From the NCBI GenBank assembly GCA_002349055.1, contig DECD01000007.1, positions 1 to 29,461 of the forward strand: a stretch of DNA of 29,461 nt. Direction: 5' to 3'. Below are positions 15,675-23,400 of the stretch, in pieces. The notes beneath the pieces were generated by a model. The model ran no database searches. It was given only the letters and a program-made list of their open reading frames with translations, and was not told the origin of the DNA. The DNA comes from Bacteroidales bacterium UBA2939. GTDB taxonomy: Bacteria > Bacteroidota > Bacteroidia > Bacteroidales > P3. Position numbers and translations under genes: made by a program. Every line of letters begins with the position of its first letter. The first letter of the stretch is position 1.

Positions 15675-16540
15675 TTGTCGTCAATCTCCTCTGGCGTGGG
15701 CCGGCCGTCGTCCATCTCGTTGGGGTCCACAATCTTGCTCGAATCCACCTTAAACTCCGACACCAGCTTGTTCACATCCGTATTCTCGGCGTCGATATAC
15801 CACAACTCGACGGCGGTGCCGTAGGGGTATCTGTTCACGCCCGTATAATCGGGCTCCTGGCGGTAGACCACCGCTGTGGCCTTGTGTTTCACGCCGCTAT
15901 AGTGCTCTGCACCCACGTTGAGCGACACCGACAGGATGTCCTTCCGCGCCTGGTCCGGCGTCTTGCCTATCACGAACGGCACGATGCTCGTCCCCGTACC
16001 GTCGCCACTGCCCACCACCAAGTCTACCACCGACCCGCGGGGTATCTGCTGGCCGGCATAGAGCGACTTGCCCTTGCAGCTCTGGTCCACCACACTGTTC
16101 TTATAAGGGTCTTCTACGAATGTCAGTCTTCCCACCGAGAGGCCCATGCCGTAGAGCTCCGACACCGCCTGCCTCACCGACAGTCCTGCCATATCGGGCA
16201 GCACGGCGTCATCGGCATTGTAGGCCGTGATGCTCACATACACCTTGCGCCCGCTCTTCACCATCGTACCGCCCTTGGGGTCCTGCGTCAGGATGAGGCC
16301 ACCCTCCGAGTCCTTCCTGTAGATGGAGTCCTGCACCACAAACTCGAGGTCTATCTCGTTCTCGGCCATCGCCTCGGCGATATTCTTGCCCACATAGTCG
16401 GGCATCTCGTATTCCTGTCCCTGTCGGGCATAGATGCGGATAAAGATGAACACCACCGCCAGTATCGCCAGCGACACGCCCATCATAATCAGCACATGCA
16501 GCATCCAGGGGTATCTTTTCAAAATGTTTTCCTTTCCCAT
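15662..16540 (-). CDS. Membrane-anchored triple PASTA domain protein
   Basis: A 292-residue inner-membrane protein. A short basic N-terminus (MGKENILKRYPW) precedes one transmembrane helix (about 13-36), then three PASTA domains in the periplasm at about 45-106, 112-178 and 186-250, and an acidic tail rich in Asp/Glu. PASTA domains bind uncrosslinked peptidoglycan or muropeptides; in Bacteroidota the protein lacks the kinase seen in Gram-positives, as here. The start at 16540 is preferred to the upstream extension because it begins at the basic pre-helix sequence and the extension is encoded by repeat DNA. The last bases overlap the T9SS cargo gene. A role in wall sensing or division is inference. 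Confidence 0.88.
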   Translation of the reverse strand: MGKENILKRYPWMLHVLIMMGVSLAILAVVFIFIRIYARQGQEYEMPDYVGKNIAEAMAENEIDLEFVVQDSIYRKDSEGGLILTQDPKGGTMVKSGRKVYVSITAYNADDAVLPDMAGLSVRQAVSELYGMGLSVGRLTFVEDPYKNSVVDQSCKGKSLYAGQQIPRGSVVDLVVGSGDGTGTSIVPFVIGKTPDQARKDILSVSLNVGAEHYSGVKHKATAVVYRQEPDYTGVNRYPYGTAVELWYIDAENTDVNKLVSEFKVDSSKIVDPNEMDDGRPTPEEIDDKWQW

Positions 16541-16544
16541 AATG

Positions 16545-16584
16545 TAATAACGATATAACGTAATACCGAAATAACGCAATAACG
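16545..16584. repeat. 8-bp tandem repeat upstream of the PASTA gene
   Basis: Five adjacent 8-bp units ending in (a)acg or ccg (taataacg, atataacg, taataccg, aaataacg, caataacg) fill nearly the whole 50-bp gap between miaB and the PASTA gene, and so form the translation leader of the latter. No Shine-Dalgarno sequence is visible in it. Confidence 0.85.
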
Positions 16585-16590
16585 AAAAAA

Positions 16591-17940
16591 TTATTGCACC
16601 AGCGCCCCTATCAGCGTCGCGGCGGTGCATTTCTCCACCCTCAACCTGCGGTAGGTGCCGGGCACGGCATCGCCCTTGTCAAAGACAATCACCTTGTTTT
16701 GACTGTTGCGGCCGAAGAGCTGCTCCTTCGAGCGGTGGCTCTCACCCTCCACCAGCACCTCATACTCCTTGCCCACCTCCAGCCGGTTGTTCTCCAGCGC
16801 AATCTCGCCTTGCAGCGCGATAATCTCGTTCAGCCTGCGCGTCTTCTCTTCCTCGGCGATGTCGTCGGCCAGGTGTTTCCAGGCGTAGGTGCCTTCTCTC
16901 AGCGAGTATTTGAACATATAGGCGTAGTCGTAGCGCACCTTGCGGAAGAGGTCGAGCGTCGCCTCGTGGTCCTCGAGGGTCTCGGTGCTGAAGCCCGCAA
17001 TAACATCGGTGGTGATGGAGCAGTCGGGCATGGCGCGGCGGATGGCCGCCACACGGTCCAGGTACCACTCCACGGTGTATTTCCTGTTCATCAGTTTCAG
17101 CATGCGGTTGCTGCCGCTCTGCACCGGCAGGTGGATGCAGCGGCAGATATTCGGGTACTTCGCCATCACCTCCAGCAGCTTGTCGCTCAAATCCTTCGGG
17201 TGCGACGTAGCGAACCGGACCCTTAGCCGCGGGTCAATCTCCGCCACCCTTTCCATCAACTCCGGGAACCCCACTTTCCACTTTCCACTTTCCACTATCC
17301 ACTCATACGAGTTCACATTCTGCCCCAGTAGCGTCACCTCGCGGTAGCCCTGCTCGAAGAGCGTCCGCGCCTCGCGCACGATGGTCTCGGGGTCGCGGCT
17401 GCGCTCGCGCCCGCGGGTGTAGGGCACCACGCAGTAGGCGCAATAGTTCTGGCAGCCGCGCATGATGCTGATGTAGGCCGAGATGCCGTTGCCCGCCAGG
17501 CGCACCGGCTCAATGTCGGCGTAGGTCTCCGTCGCACTCAGCTCCACGGCAGCCAATTCTTCATTCTTAATTCTTAATTCTTCATTCCTGCGCACTTGCG
17601 CCAGCATCTCCGGCAGCCGCCGGTAGGCGTCGGGACCGCACACAAAGCTCACGTTCTCCTCCTCGGTCATCAGGCGGCTCTGCAACCTTTCGGCCATGCA
17701 GCCCAGCACTCCGATGCGCAGGCCCGGACGGCGGTTCTGCATAGCCTTCAGCTCGCGCACACGGTGGCGCACCCGCTGCTCGGCATTGTCGCGGATGGCG
17801 CAGGTGTTAATCAGGATGAAATCAGCCTCCTCGGCACTCTCGCCGATGCCGTATCCGGCCTTCGTCAGTATGGCCGCAATCACCTCGCTGTCCGCGAAAT
17901 TCATCTGACAACCATAGGTTTCTATATATACTTTTTCCAT
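16591..17940 (-). CDS. miaB: tRNA-2-methylthio-N6-dimethylallyladenosine synthase MiaB
   Basis: A 449-residue radical SAM methylthiotransferase that converts i6A37 to ms2i6A37 in tRNAs reading UNN codons. The N-terminal UPF0004 domain supplies three cluster cysteines (Cys11 in YGCQMN, Cys47 in NTCAIR, Cys81 in LGCMAE). The radical SAM cluster motif is RGCQNYCAYC (Cys163, Cys167, Cys170), followed by VVPYTRGRERSR. A TRAM domain (about 380-445) ends the protein. Two variable loops are built from 7-bp repeats: residues about 118-130 (NEELRIKNEEL) and 213-225 (around VESGKWKVG). All catalytic motifs are intact despite these. The close relatives RimO and MtaB are less likely because the NTCAIRDNAEQ and CVVPYTRGRE motifs are those of MiaB. 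Confidence 0.95.
   Translation of the reverse strand: MEKVYIETYGCQMNFADSEVIAAILTKAGYGIGESAEEADFILINTCAIRDNAEQRVRHRVRELKAMQNRRPGLRIGVLGCMAERLQSRLMTEEENVSFVCGPDAYRRLPEMLAQVRRNEELRIKNEELAAVELSATETYADIEPVRLAGNGISAYISIMRGCQNYCAYCVVPYTRGRERSRDPETIVREARTLFEQGYREVTLLGQNVNSYEWIVESGKWKVGFPELMERVAEIDPRLRVRFATSHPKDLSDKLLEVMAKYPNICRCIHLPVQSGSNRMLKLMNRKYTVEWYLDRVAAIRRAMPDCSITTDVIAGFSTETLEDHEATLDLFRKVRYDYAYMFKYSLREGTYAWKHLADDIAEEEKTRRLNEIIALQGEIALENNRLEVGKEYEVLVEGESHRSKEQLFGRNSQNKVIVFDKGDAVPGTYRRLRVEKCTAATLIGALVQ
17271..17304 (-). repeat. 7-bp tandem repeat inside miaB (tract 1)
   Basis: Three identical ccacttt units (17271-17291), then ccactat and a partial ccactc, on the plus strand. They encode the loop after LLGQNVNSYE in MiaB. 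Seven is not a multiple of three, so gain or loss of one unit would shift the frame. Confidence 0.9.
17556..17590 (-). repeat. 7-bp tandem repeat inside miaB (tract 2)
   Basis: Five adjacent 7-bp units (attcttc, attctta, attctta, attcttc, attcctg) on the plus strand. They encode NEELRIKNEEL on the minus strand, an insert between the UPF0004 domain and the radical SAM domain. Confidence 0.9.
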
Positions 17941-17942
17941 GA

Positions 17943-17974
17943 GTCAAAAGGTCTAAAAGTCTAAAAGTCAAAAA
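17943..17974. repeat. 8-bp tandem repeat between the ATPase gene and miaB
   Basis: Four adjacent 8-bp units (gtcaaaag, gtctaaaa, gtctaaaa, gtcaaaaa) fill the short gap between the two genes. The stop codon of the ATPase gene (17968-17970) lies in the last unit. Confidence 0.88.
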
Positions 17975-19098
17975 GAGTTACTGCGGAGCATCCACAAACG
18001 GAACACCGGGTCGGCAATAATCACCTTGCGTCCCGTCTTCTCTATCAGCTCCTTTTTTATCAACGTATCCTGCAAACGGCTGATGTTCGACTTCGACCCC
18101 AAACTGTATTTCTTGAGGATTGCCGCCGAGGTGAAGTCATCGCTCTCACCTGCAGCAAGAGCCTTGAGGAAATTAATCTGGTACGACGAAAGTCCCTCCG
18201 TCTGCTGCAAGAAAAGCGTCGAATTCTGGTCAATTAGGTCGGCGACAGCCTCCGCCATAGCAGCCTCATCGACAGTCCTTCCTTCCGTGCACAGCATCAC
18301 ATTCCACGCCAATTGCTGCACATACGATGACTGGAACTCCACCGTCTCGCATATCCTCGCAATCTGCTCGTCATCAATCGTCAGCCCGCTTTCCTCAAAC
18401 TTCTGGCGTATAAACGGGATCCAGTCCTCCAAGGCTATCGGCTGAAGGAACCGTGTATCTCCAAACTGATAAAAAGGCATCCGTTTGTTTTGGAACAGAT
18501 TGGTCAGCATGTGCTTCTTGCTGCCAAACAGGCAATAGGACACATTCTGCTGAAGCTGCCACACACCGCGCACCCGCTTCTGCACCTCCAAAGTGTCAGG
18601 GAAATAGCCAATCTGCTGGAACTCGTCAATACATACCACAATATGCTTCCCCATCTTCTGAGCCAGTTTCTCGGGCAGTTGCAATATCTCCTCGGGCGAA
18701 TAGTCCTCCGGGGCAATACCCAGCGACACCGACATCTCGTTGGCCGGATCCACCCCGAACGAAATCTTGGGTGTCAAGCGCGTCAGGAATTCCTTGATGT
18801 TGCGTAGCATCAACTCTCCCTTCCCCGAGGTCTGCCTCAATGTTGCCGTCACCAACTTGTTGTAGAAGTCGTATTCCGTGCGGCAGTCATAGATATCAAG
18901 GTATACAATGGCGACCTTTCTGGTGTCCACCTGCGAGATTACACGCCTCACCAACGAGGTCTTTCCCATACGACGAGGCGAAATCAGTACCACATTTTGG
19001 CCGTTTTCGAAATCCCTCTTCAGCCTCTTTGTCTCCCCCACACGATCCGTAAAATTCTCACCCTCAACAGCTACGCCATACACAAATGCCTTTTTCAT
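17968..19098 (-). CDS. AAA ATPase of the archaeal-ATPase (PF01637-like) type
   Basis: A 376-residue P-loop ATPase. Walker A is SPRRMGKTSLV (Lys46, Thr47), the degenerate PRR.GKTS form typical of this STAND-related group; Walker B is HIVVCIDEFQQI (Asp158, Glu159). The C-terminal 90 residues (from about 285) look like a winged helix: LSSYQINFLKALAAGE, AAILKKYSLGSKSNISR, IADPVFRLWML. These proteins are common in Bacteroidota, often as lineage-specific families, and their role is poorly known; proposals include mobile-element and defence functions. It has its own well-formed promoter with an overlapping inverted repeat. The downstream miaB begins 27 bp after its stop. A specific function cannot be given. 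Confidence 0.85.
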   Translation of the reverse strand: MKKAFVYGVAVEGENFTDRVGETKRLKRDFENGQNVVLISPRRMGKTSLVRRVISQVDTRKVAIVYLDIYDCRTEYDFYNKLVTATLRQTSGKGELMLRNIKEFLTRLTPKISFGVDPANEMSVSLGIAPEDYSPEEILQLPEKLAQKMGKHIVVCIDEFQQIGYFPDTLEVQKRVRGVWQLQQNVSYCLFGSKKHMLTNLFQNKRMPFYQFGDTRFLQPIALEDWIPFIRQKFEESGLTIDDEQIARICETVEFQSSYVQQLAWNVMLCTEGRTVDEAAMAEAVADLIDQNSTLFLQQTEGLSSYQINFLKALAAGESDDFTSAAILKKYSLGSKSNISRLQDTLIKKELIEKTGRKVIIADPVFRLWMLRSNSF

Positions 19099-19126
19099 TG
19101 TCCTGATATTATCGGTTAATCGACTG

Positions 19127-19158
19127 CAAAGATACGACTTTTTTTGAAAAGTTCACAA
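19127..19158 (-). promoter_or_regulatory. Bacteroidota-type promoter of the ATPase gene
   Basis: On the minus strand TTG (19158-19156) and TATCTTTG (19134-19127) are separated by 21 bp and lie 28 bp upstream of the ATG at 19098. It probably also drives miaB and the genes beyond, since gaps are short. The -33 box falls in the left arm of the inverted repeat at 19151-19183. Confidence 0.8.
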
Positions 19159-19183
19159 CTTTGTGGACCACAAAATTGTGAAC
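19151..19183. promoter_or_regulatory. 33-bp inverted repeat overlapping the ATPase promoter
   Basis: Arms gttcacaactttgtgg (19151-19166) and ccacaaaattgtgaac (19168-19183) are complementary at 15 of 16 positions around a single central base. The element covers the -33 box of the ATPase promoter, so it could be an operator. It could also be a recognition site of the ATPase family or a repetitive element. Confidence 0.75.
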
Positions 19184-19190
19184 TTTCAAA

Positions 19191-19221
19191 AACAAAAGGG
19201 CGGCTTTCGCAAGCCGCCCTT
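19191..19221 (-). terminator. Intrinsic terminator of the surface-protein operon
   Basis: Read on the minus strand, an 11-bp perfect GC-rich stem (19221-19211 with 19206-19196) and a 4-nt loop are followed by a T-rich run (complement of 19190-19197). It lies 28 bp after the stop of the 60-residue peptide gene and ends the operon that starts with the giant T9SS cargo gene. Confidence 0.9.
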
Positions 19222-19249
19222 GGAATGGATGGAGGATCCGGTCTATCGA

Positions 19250-19432
19250 CTAGTCACTCCAGGTCCAGTCTCCGTCTCCGCTCCAGTCTTCACCATCATC
19301 CCAGTTTTGCTGGCCGTTGAAGAAGTCCTCGTCCAATTCGGTCATGAACAACTTGCTGCCGGCATAGCCCTCTTCCGCCTGGACCGTAAACAGACTGAGC
19401 GCTGGCGCGATGTATGCTTTCTTTGTTTTCAT
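19250..19432 (-). CDS. Small acidic YIAP-type peptide of unknown function
   Basis: A 60-residue protein with no known domain. It opens MKTKKAYIAPALSLFTVQAEEG, resembling many short Bacteroidota peptides that begin with Lys-rich residues, a Y.xP motif and a hydrophobic stretch. The C-terminal third is strikingly acidic and Trp-rich, with repeated D/E-W pairs (NWDDGEDWSGDGDWTWSD). There is no classical signal peptide: the hydrophobic part is too short. It is the last gene of the giant-protein operon, 20 bp after the lipoprotein gene, and a good terminator follows, so expression is likely. Whether it is a secreted peptide, a precursor, or an assembly factor for the neighbouring surface proteins cannot be told. 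Confidence 0.75.
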   Translation of the reverse strand: MKTKKAYIAPALSLFTVQAEEGYAGSKLFMTELDEDFFNGQQNWDDGEDWSGDGDWTWSD

Positions 19433-19452
19433 ATCTGTATACTTTTTTTGGT

Positions 19453-20385
19453 TTATTCAAGGGTGATTTCAGGCAGTGTGTACATGCGGTTGACCTCGAC
19501 TTCTCTCTCCGTGTTGAAGTTGGTGGTCTTCTTGAAGAGCACATTGCCGTCCTCTTTGTAGCCGACGATTACCAGCGAGCGGAAGCTCTGGATGGTCACG
19601 GGGATGCAGAAGTCCATCACTCCTCCCTCGACGGCGCTCTCGTCCACGATGAAGTTCATCTCGCTGTAGTTGGACACCACGACGTCCTCGTCGTTGCCTC
19701 CCACCGGGCCGGCGGGCAGCACAGGAGCGTTGCCGTGTTTACCCCAGCGGGCCGTCGCATAGTGTCCGTTGCCGTCCAAATCCACGACGAAGCGGAAGTT
19801 CTTCTCATCAGCCTCCTCGCTCAGGGCCACGATGCGCAGCATCCTCAGCTCGGGCGGCACATTGCTGAGCTTCATCTTGAAGCCGGCGCAGAGGTGCTTG
19901 AACCTGAGTTGGACCCGGGAATCGTCGTCGGTGTAGAAGGCGGCCATCGGGAAGGCCATCATGCCTCTCTCTTCATCGACCTTGGCGATGGTGAGGGTGT
20001 CGAGGACAATCTCGTGGTTGTCCCCTTCGTTGGTCAGGCGCACCCTGTTGGCGGGGTCTCGGGCGGGGTAGAGGGCGAAGAGGTCGCTGTTGGTGAAGGG
20101 GCTGATATCCTCTTCTATATAGATGTAGTGGTCGTAATTTTCGCCGTCGATGGGGAATTCGGCAGTTTCGCTTTCGCAGTAGAGGCTGATCTTCTCGCCG
20201 TTCACCCAGTCGGCATTGTTGACGTCCGAAAGGTAGTACGTCACCTTGCTGTCGTTCTGGAACGAGCCGGCGAAGATGCGTATGACATTGTCTCTGGTGC
20301 TGTCGCCGTTGGTGTCCTCTTTCGAACAGCCTGCGGCGAGGGCGGCCACCAGCATTGTCGTGATGAATATCTTTGTTTTATTCAT
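19453..20385 (-). CDS. Fimbrillin-family lipoprotein
   Basis: A 310-residue lipoprotein. The signal peptide ends in LAAGC with Cys20 as the lipidation site. The body has the pattern of Bacteroidota fimbrillin (FimA/Mfa-type) proteins: an early strand block IRIFAGSFQNDSKVTYYL, DWVNGEKISLYC near 60, DLFALYPA near 100, and the recognisable core QLRFKHLCAGFKMKLSNVP near 160-178. Such proteins are pilus subunits or anchors carried to the outer membrane and processed by gingipain-like proteases. It is 18 bp downstream of the giant T9SS protein gene and 20 bp upstream of the small peptide gene, so one operon. Whether it polymerises or only decorates the surface is unclear; no partner FimB/Mfa2 anchor gene is seen. 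Confidence 0.75.
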   Translation of the reverse strand: MNKTKIFITTMLVAALAAGCSKEDTNGDSTRDNVIRIFAGSFQNDSKVTYYLSDVNNADWVNGEKISLYCESETAEFPIDGENYDHYIYIEEDISPFTNSDLFALYPARDPANRVRLTNEGDNHEIVLDTLTIAKVDEERGMMAFPMAAFYTDDDSRVQLRFKHLCAGFKMKLSNVPPELRMLRIVALSEEADEKNFRFVVDLDGNGHYATARWGKHGNAPVLPAGPVGGNDEDVVVSNYSEMNFIVDESAVEGGVMDFCIPVTIQSFRSLVIVGYKEDGNVLFKKTTNFNTEREVEVNRMYTLPEITLE

Positions 20386-20403
20386 GGTTGTATTCCTTAT
20401 TTT

Positions 20404-23400
20404 TTATTTAACAACAATTTTCTGTGACTTTTCGCCGAGGCGGATGACATAGACACCCGTGGCCAGCTCGTCGGTGTTCAGGCTCGACTGGCCGGCAACC
20501 TCCTGGTTGTAGACCCTGCGGCCCATCACGTCGAACACCTGCAGTGTGCCCTCGCCATTCACAATCCAGCTGTTGCCGTTCCAGATGGCAATCTCGCCGT
20601 TTTCGAGACTGGCGTTCAGCAGCACCGTGAAGCGGTCGCTGTTGCCGTTGGCCTTGAAGGTGTAGGCACCCTTCAGCAGGTCGGTCTCCTTGCCAGTCTC
20701 CTTGTCGAGCAGGTGGCAGTAGCTGAGACCCGAAATCTGGTTGTTCAGGGCGATGGTGTACTCGCCGGCCTGGGCGTTGAGTGTCAGCGGGAAGCTCTCC
20801 ACCTCGTAGCCGAGGTAGGCAATGGCGTAGTTGCTGCCGTCGACGGGGATGCTCAGTGCGGGAGCATCTTCGGCCAGGTGGGCAACCTTGTTCAAGCCCT
20901 TGCCGTCCTCAAGCATGGCGTAGGTCACATCCTCGTAGCCGTTGCCGCTCACCGTGAAGGCGAGGGCCTCGACGGCCTTGGGTGCGCTCTTGGTGCTGAG
21001 GTAGGGATAGTTGACCTCGGAGCTAACCTTCACCAGGACAGCCTCGCACACGGGGATGGTGTAGCTGGTGGCATTGACCTTCCAGGTACCCTTCTCGGTG
21101 AGGTTGTAGCAGACACCGCTGTAGTTGTAGTCGGTGGTGTAGGGGTTGCCCAGCAGGTTGAAGCCCTTCAGGTCGTCCGCGCGTTCGGCTTTAAGGGTGT
21201 AGCTTACGCTGTTGTTGGGAACACCGGTGAAGGTGAGGTCGTTGCCGGTGGAGTTGCGGTAGATGTAGCCGCGGCCGTTCTCGAAGGTGGTGAAGTCGCT
21301 GTGGCCCGCCTTGTAGTTCTCCCAGGTGGCGCTGGCCTCGTCGTAGCGGTAGAAGTCGTAGTTGTCGTCGGTGAGGTGCTCAACATCGGCCACAGCAGGA
21401 GTGTTCACAGGCGAGCTGATGGCGTACCAGCTGTTGGCATCGATACTCTTGGTGAACGAGGGATTCAGTGCGCAACTTACGGTGTAGTTATGGTCGCCAC
21501 CGTCAGAGCCTTGGCCTTCCCAAATAATCTCGTCGTTAACATCTTTGATGACCCAGGAATTTTCTTCGGGATAGGTACTACCAACGCCGATATGATACTG
21601 GAACTGAATCTCACGACCGTCGCAAACGGGGAGATTAATGGTATTCAGTTCGTTTTCGCCATAACCATCAGTCCCGTTGAGATCTTCGTTGGTTAATTGG
21701 GCAAATTCGGTATTTGTAAGCACATCGACAACACTGATGTAGTTGCCGTTCCAGCTGTCACCATACGTATCGGTGAGTTCGAATGTGATTTCGCACATAT
21801 TCTCAGGCAAGCAGAAGTCGGTGGTGAAGTTGACAGGGGTAGACCATTCGCTGGTGCCGTTGGCGCCACAGTTAGCCTGCACTTCCACGCTGTAGGTGGT
21901 AGCCAGTTCAAGGCCAGTCAGAGTGTAGGGGTTAGTGATGACGCCGTTGACATCCACGCCGTTCACGCGCATGTTCCAAGCCTCGGCATCACCAGTCCAA
22001 CCGATGGTGGCTGTAGTGCCACCAGTGTAAGTAACCTCGACATTGGTAGGAGTCAGGCACGAGGGAGCCTCGAGGACACGCAGGGTGTAGTCGTGACACA
22101 CAGAATAATTGCTCGAGAAGCAGGCGCTGTGGTTTGCGGAAGTGCTACCACCAATGTAGGAATCAAAGTAACTGTCGGCACCAGCAATACGCATACGGTA
22201 GTCTCCGGTAGCCTGGGTTGCAGGAATAGTGATGGTGGCATCAAGAACCTGCGGAACACCGCCAGAACCCTCTGTACTTGTTCCGGTGTAGACAATCTCG
22301 TCATCCGAGAACTCCATATCGTTGTTAAAGTCGATCCAGATGATAGTACCGTAGCTATAGACGGTGTTCGAACCAGTGGCGTAGGTAATGGACACTGTGG
22401 ACTCAACGCCAGCCTGTACGGCTCCAATCATGGCAGAGTAGTCTCCATAGTAAGGAGAAGTGGAAGGCAGACCGTTGGTCTCATCAACGTTGTTCACGAC
22501 ATCGGAGCCCATGCCGAACTGCACTTTGGTGATACCTTTGCCGTCTCTGCCGGAAGGATTAGGCTCGCAGTAGCCAATATGGACGCTGGCGGGGCCAGCC
22601 CAGGTGCTATAACCCTCACCGTTGGCGGAGCAGTTGCTGCGCACCCAGAAGTAATGGTTGCCGAGTTCAAGGTTGGTGAAGTTGTAATTGTTTCCGGTTA
22701 CAGAAGTAGAGACAAGGTCGCTGGGATTGTCGCTCGAGTTTATGGAAGTAACCACCTCATATGAACCAGCTTCGCCTTCCCAAGAGAAGGTAGCGTCAAG
22801 GGCATTGGCCTCAACCTGAAGGTTGGTGGGAGCGGGGCAGGCGACAAGCGTGGTGAAGGAAGTGGTCACCCAGGGGCTCTGGTTACCATCGCCGTCGTCG
22901 CAGTAGGCGCGGAGCTCAACGGTGTAGGCGGTCTCGGCGGTGAGGCCTGTCAGTGTGTAGCTGACGTTCTGGCCTTCGACGGTGACACCAGCGGTGGTGT
23001 TGGAGATGAGGATGAGGTTGTCCATGTCATCGTTGATGCAAATCTGCCACTGGGTAGCAGTACCGGCTTCGGTCCAGCTCAGAGGAGCGTTGTGAGCATC
23101 GACGGTGCCGTGGTCGAAAGCGGTGGGCTCAACGCAGGTGGCTTCGGTCTGGATGTTCTGGGTGTTACTCCAGTCACTGGTTTGATCACCGGGGACGGAG
23201 GCTTCGCAGTTGGCGCGAACCTTCACGGTGTAGACCTGGCCGGGAATGAGACCCGACAGTGTGTAGGAAACCTCATGGGTCGTGGGATTGATAGAGACTT
23301 CACTTTCATTGATGTCGATGATGTTCTCTACTGCACCGTTGAGGCAGCTGATTTGCCAATCGGTCTCGGCTCCAGTCATGACCCAGGTCAGGTTCTCTTT

